NCBI GenBank assembly: GCA_040414855.1
Contig: JBEDUQ010000097.1
Location: 1-6,867 of the forward strand
Direction: 5' to 3'
DNA from: DASVXQ01 sp040414855
Lineage (GTDB): Bacteria; Actinomycetota; CALGFH01
DNA length: 6,867 nt
Position 1 is the first letter of the stretch. Each line of letters opens with the position of its first letter. Below the pieces are notes generated by a model. The model had not been told where the DNA came from, made no database searches, and was given only the letters and a program-made list of their open reading frames with translations. Position numbers and translations under genes: made by a program. Below, in pieces: positions 5,022-6,867 of this stretch.

Positions 5022-5836
5022 GCCGCCGCGACGGCAGGGCGCCAGACGACCTGCGCCCGGTCAACATCACCGTGAACTGGCAGAAGACGGCCTACGCCTC
5101 CGCCCTGGTCGAGATCGGCGAGACCAAGGTCGTCTGCGCGGTCACGCCCGAGGATCGCGTGCCGCCGTTCCTGCGCGGTGGCGGCAAGGGCTGGGTCACC
5201 GCCGAGTACTCGATGTTGCCCGGCGCGACCAGCGAGCGCTCGCCCCGCGAGGTGGCCAAGGGCCGCCCGGGCGGCCGCACCCACGAGATCCAGCGGCTGA
5301 TCGGCCGGGCGCTGCGGGCGGTCACCGACACCAGCGCGCTCGGCGAGATGACCCTGTGGGTGGACTGCGACGTGCTCCAGGCGGACGGCGGCACCCGCTG
5401 CGCGTCGATCACCGGCTCGTGGGTCGCCCTGTTCGCCGCCGCCCACCAATTGGTCAGCGCCAAGCGGCTGCAGAGCTTCCCGCTGCGGGACCACGTGGCG
5501 GCGGTCAGCGTCGGCATTCTCGACGGCGTGCCCTGCCTCGACCTGCCGTACGAGGAGGACGTCCGCGCCTCGGTCGACATGAACGTGGTCACCACCGGGC
5601 TTGGCGGTCTGGTCGAGGTCCAGGGGACCGCCGAGGGCGAGCCGTTCAGCCGCGCCGAGCTGGACGTGCTGCTGGACCTTGCCGGAGGCGGCATCGCCCA
5701 GCTCGTCCGCGAGCAGAAGCGCGCCCTCGGCCCGATGCTCGAGGAGGCGGCCATCCCGCCGTTGCGCCGGCTCGCGCTCGGGCCCGCCGCGCTCGACCTC
5801 GGCGGCCGCCAACCGGCCGGGGGAGCGGGATCATGA
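5018..5836 (+). CDS. rph: ribonuclease PH (phosphorolytic tRNA 3'-processing exoribonuclease)
   Basis: RNase PH removes nucleotides after the CCA end of tRNA precursors, using phosphate. The 272-residue protein begins with RRDGRAPDDLRPV at 3-14. It holds GWVTAEYSMLPGAT at 58-71, KGRPGGRTHEIQRLIGRALR at 81-100 with the phosphate-binding Arg87, and DCDVLQADGGTR at 116-127 with the Gly-Thr-Arg phosphate site. The acidic DLPYEEDVRASVDMNVV at 175-191 and VQGTAEGEPF at 201-210 follow. Cys128 replaces the usual Thr after GGTR. E. coli RNase PH has about 238 residues; the excess is mainly a C-terminal tail of about 34 residues after Gly238, rich in Leu, Pro and Gly and without clear homology. The GTG start overlaps the preceding stop as GTGA, with GGGGG at 5006-5010 as ribosome binding site. 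The adjoining rdgB is the usual partner gene in Actinobacteria. Confidence 0.96.
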   Translation: MSRRDGRAPDDLRPVNITVNWQKTAYASALVEIGETKVVCAVTPEDRVPPFLRGGGKGWVTAEYSMLPGATSERSPREVAKGRPGGRTHEIQRLIGRALRAVTDTSALGEMTLWVDCDVLQADGGTRCASITGSWVALFAAAHQLVSAKRLQSFPLRDHVAAVSVGILDGVPCLDLPYEEDVRASVDMNVVTTGLGGLVEVQGTAEGEPFSRAELDVLLDLAGGGIAQLVREQKRALGPMLEEAAIPPLRRLALGPAALDLGGRQPAGGAGS

Positions 5837-5850
5837 CACCGCCACGGTGA
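5833..5850 (+). CDS. five-codon mini-ORF (MTPPR) linking the rph stop to the rdgB start
   Basis: The ATG at 5833 overlaps the rph stop (ATGA at 5833-5836), and the TGA at 5848-5850 overlaps the rdgB GTG (GTGA at 5847-5850). The only good Shine-Dalgarno sequence here, GGGGGAG at 5819-5825, is 7 nt from this ATG but 21 nt from the rdgB GTG. A ribosome could start here and re-initiate at rdgB. This is read directly from the sequence, but translation of the peptide is inference and the arrangement may be chance. Confidence 0.35.
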   Translation: MTPPR

Positions 5851-6662
5851 GCGCCGAGCGCGGCCGGCCGCCACGGCTGCTGTTGGCGACGCGGAATCCC
5901 GGCAAGCTCCGCGAGCTGCGGTCGATCCTGGCCGGCGTGCCGGTGGAGCTGCTCGGGCTGGACGACGCCGGCGCCGGCAAGCCGCCCGAGGTCGAGGAGA
6001 CCGGCGCGACCTTCCTCGAGAACGCCCTGATCAAGGCGCGGGCGTACGCGGAGTGGTCGGGCATGGCCGCGGTCGCGGACGACTCGGGCTTGGAGGTGGA
6101 CGCCCTCGGCGGCGCGCCCGGCGTCCGCTCCGCCCGCTACGCCGGCGAAGGCGCCGGCGACCAGGCCAACCTCGACCTGCTCCTGCGCGAGCTGGACGGC
6201 GTTCCGCCCGACCGGCGGACCGCCCGCTTCCGCTGCGCCGCCGTCCTCGCCGAGCCGACAGCGACCGGTGGGGGTCCAGGGGGACCCGAGAGGCCCGAGA
6301 GGCCCGGGGGTCCCGGGTTTCCCGAGGGTCCCGGGTTTCCCGAGGGTCCCGGGAGGGTCGGGGGGCCCGAGGGTCGTCCCGGGGGGGTTGAGGGGCCCGA
6401 GGGTCCCGGGGCGCCCGAGGCAGGCGGCGTCCGCGAGTGGAGCGCGGAGCGGGCCTGGGAGGGGACGCTGCTCGACCATCCGCGAGGGTCCGGGGGGTTC
6501 GGCTACGACCCGGTGTTCCTCCCGAACGGGTGGGAGCTGACCAGCGCCGAGGTCGACGAGGCGACCAAGGACGCCGCGTCCCACCGGGGTCGCGCCTTCC
6601 GCGCCCTGCGGCCCGCCATCGAGGCGTGGGCGCGCGAAAGGTCCGGCGCCTCCCCACTCTGA
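5847..6662 (+). CDS. rdgB: RdgB/HAM1 non-canonical purine NTP pyrophosphatase with Gly/Pro-rich insertion
   Basis: RdgB hydrolyses ITP, dITP and XTP to monophosphates, keeping deaminated purines out of nucleic acids. The 271-residue protein has LLATRNPGK at 12-20, TFLENALIKA at 55-64 with Glu58 and Lys63, and the catalytic ADDSGLEVDALGGAPGVRSARY at 77-98 with Asp78 and Asp79. GGFGYDPVF at 216-224, Lys241 and SHRGRA at 245-250 complete the nucleotide-binding site. E. coli RdgB has 197 residues. Most of the excess is an insertion at about 141-194 made of Gly/Pro/Glu triplets, placed between strand CAAVLAE at 130-136 and WEGTLL at 204-209. The flanking catalytic motifs are intact, so the enzyme is probably active with a floppy loop. 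The GTG at 5847 is the only credible start after the rph stop; no closely spaced ribosome binding site precedes it, which favours coupling to rph through the mini-ORF. Confidence 0.94.
   Translation: MSAERGRPPRLLLATRNPGKLRELRSILAGVPVELLGLDDAGAGKPPEVEETGATFLENALIKARAYAEWSGMAAVADDSGLEVDALGGAPGVRSARYAGEGAGDQANLDLLLRELDGVPPDRRTARFRCAAVLAEPTATGGGPGGPERPERPGGPGFPEGPGFPEGPGRVGGPEGRPGGVEGPEGPGAPEAGGVREWSAERAWEGTLLDHPRGSGGFGYDPVFLPNGWELTSAEVDEATKDAASHRGRAFRALRPAIEAWARERSGASPL
6267..6428 (+). repeat. 9/18-bp coding minisatellite inside rdgB
   Basis: About 160 bp of G/C-run DNA show a 9-bp rhythm of the form GRGNNNCCC. An 18-bp unit, GGTCCCGGGTTTCCCGAG, occurs twice in perfect tandem at 6309-6344 with half of a third copy to 6353. 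CCCGGG occurs six times (6303, 6312, 6330, 6348, 6378, 6405). Glycine codons here are mostly GGG and GGT, while the surrounding genes favour GGC. The translation is collagen-like Gly-X-Y, including GFPEGP twice. The length is a multiple of three and the frame is kept on both sides. Confidence 0.85.
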
Positions 6663-6682
6663 ACCCGCCGGCGCGTCGTCGA

Positions 6683-6699
6683 GAGGCGAGCGCCTCGCC
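6683..6699. terminator. hairpin between convergent genes; possible bidirectional terminator
   Basis: GGCGAG at 6685-6690 pairs with CTCGCC at 6694-6699 (loop CGC), or GAGGCG at 6683-6688 with CGCCTC at 6691-6696. It lies in the 56-bp gap between the rdgB stop and the stop of the opposing gene, where a shared terminator is expected. No T-run follows on either strand. Confidence 0.4.
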
Positions 6700-6718
6700 A
6701 CGCCGACCCCCGCCACCC

Positions 6719-6867
6719 TCAGCCGAGGAGGTGGCCGATTTCGGGGTAGTCGAGGACCAGACCGTCGCGGTCGAAGGTCAGGTCGGCGGTGAAGGGGCTG
6801 TCCAGCGACTCGAAGCGGATCAGCCGGCGGTCGCCGGGGAGGTCGCGGACAGCCGTGTAGCGCTGCG
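6719..6867 (-). CDS. C-terminal fragment of a putative glycolipid-binding domain protein
   Basis: Only the last 48 codons are in the window; the gene runs off the right edge and its 5' end lies beyond 6867. The visible part starts QRYTAVRDLPGDRRLIRFES and continues through FTADLTFDRDGLVLDYPEIGHLLG to a TGA at 6719-6721. The pattern QRYT, then IRFES, then FTADLTFD-DGLV-DYP resembles the end of the putative glycolipid-binding family (PF06475, formerly DUF1089), common in Actinobacteria. This is recognised by eye from a short segment, so the family call is tentative, although the coding frame itself is convincing in codon use and third-position GC. It converges with rdgB and probably does not belong to that operon. 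Confidence 0.65.
   Translation of the reverse strand, partial: QRYTAVRDLPGDRRLIRFESLDSPFTADLTFDRDGLVLDYPEIGHLLG

Noticed and set aside
6267..6428. CRISPR or intergenic repeat array
   Set aside because: The units are 9/18 bp with no spacers and stay in frame inside rdgB, so this is a coding minisatellite.
5646..6716. 356-residue minus-strand frame with collagen-like Gly-X-Y segment
   Set aside because: The repeat DNA gives Gly/Pro triplets on either strand; the plus strand carries the intact RdgB motifs, so this is a shadow.

Overview
The window is very GC-rich chromosomal DNA with GTG starts, overlapping stop/start junctions and a gene order known from Actinobacteria. It most closely matches the Mycobacterium tuberculosis block Rv1334 to Rv1341 (mec, cysO, cysM, rhomboid, murI, Rv1339, rphA, rdgB). 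The rhomboid gene is missing here and selD lies upstream. I read it as an actinobacterium; the exact class cannot be fixed from the sequence.

Layout: selD (selenophosphate synthetase, 66-1136) is followed by a 240-bp gap with a housekeeping-like promoter, a close SigR/SigH-type promoter and a perfect actinobacterial DnaA-box 9-mer. Next come mec (1377-1817), an unusually structured 222-bp gap, cysO (2040-2342) and cysM (2345-3280). Together these form the sulfur-carrier-protein route to cysteine. CysM loads O-phosphoserine-derived aminoacrylate onto CysO thiocarboxylate, and the JAMM peptidase Mec releases cysteine. CysO here carries nine residues beyond the usual terminal Gly-Gly, so it may need trimming before it can be activated.

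A 119-bp gap with a long inverted repeat leads to an apparently leaderless murI (3400-4245). From murI onward the genes are packed: murI overlaps an Rv1339-like metallo-beta-lactamase-fold phosphodiesterase by GTGA, which overlaps rph by GTGA. The rph stop is linked to the rdgB start by a five-codon mini-ORF that overlaps both. These genes cover D-glutamate supply for peptidoglycan, probable cyclic nucleotide or phosphodiester hydrolysis, tRNA 3' maturation and clearance of non-canonical purine nucleotides. RdgB is interrupted by a roughly 54-residue collagen-like Gly/Pro insertion encoded by a 9/18-bp minisatellite. A convergent gene fragment at the right edge (complement of 6719-6867) looks like the C-terminus of a putative glycolipid-binding protein.

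I see no mobile element, CRISPR array, tRNA or rRNA. Every gene belongs to a known family. The points most worth a second look are the RdgB insertion, the CysO tail, the mec-cysO leader and the mini-ORF junction.
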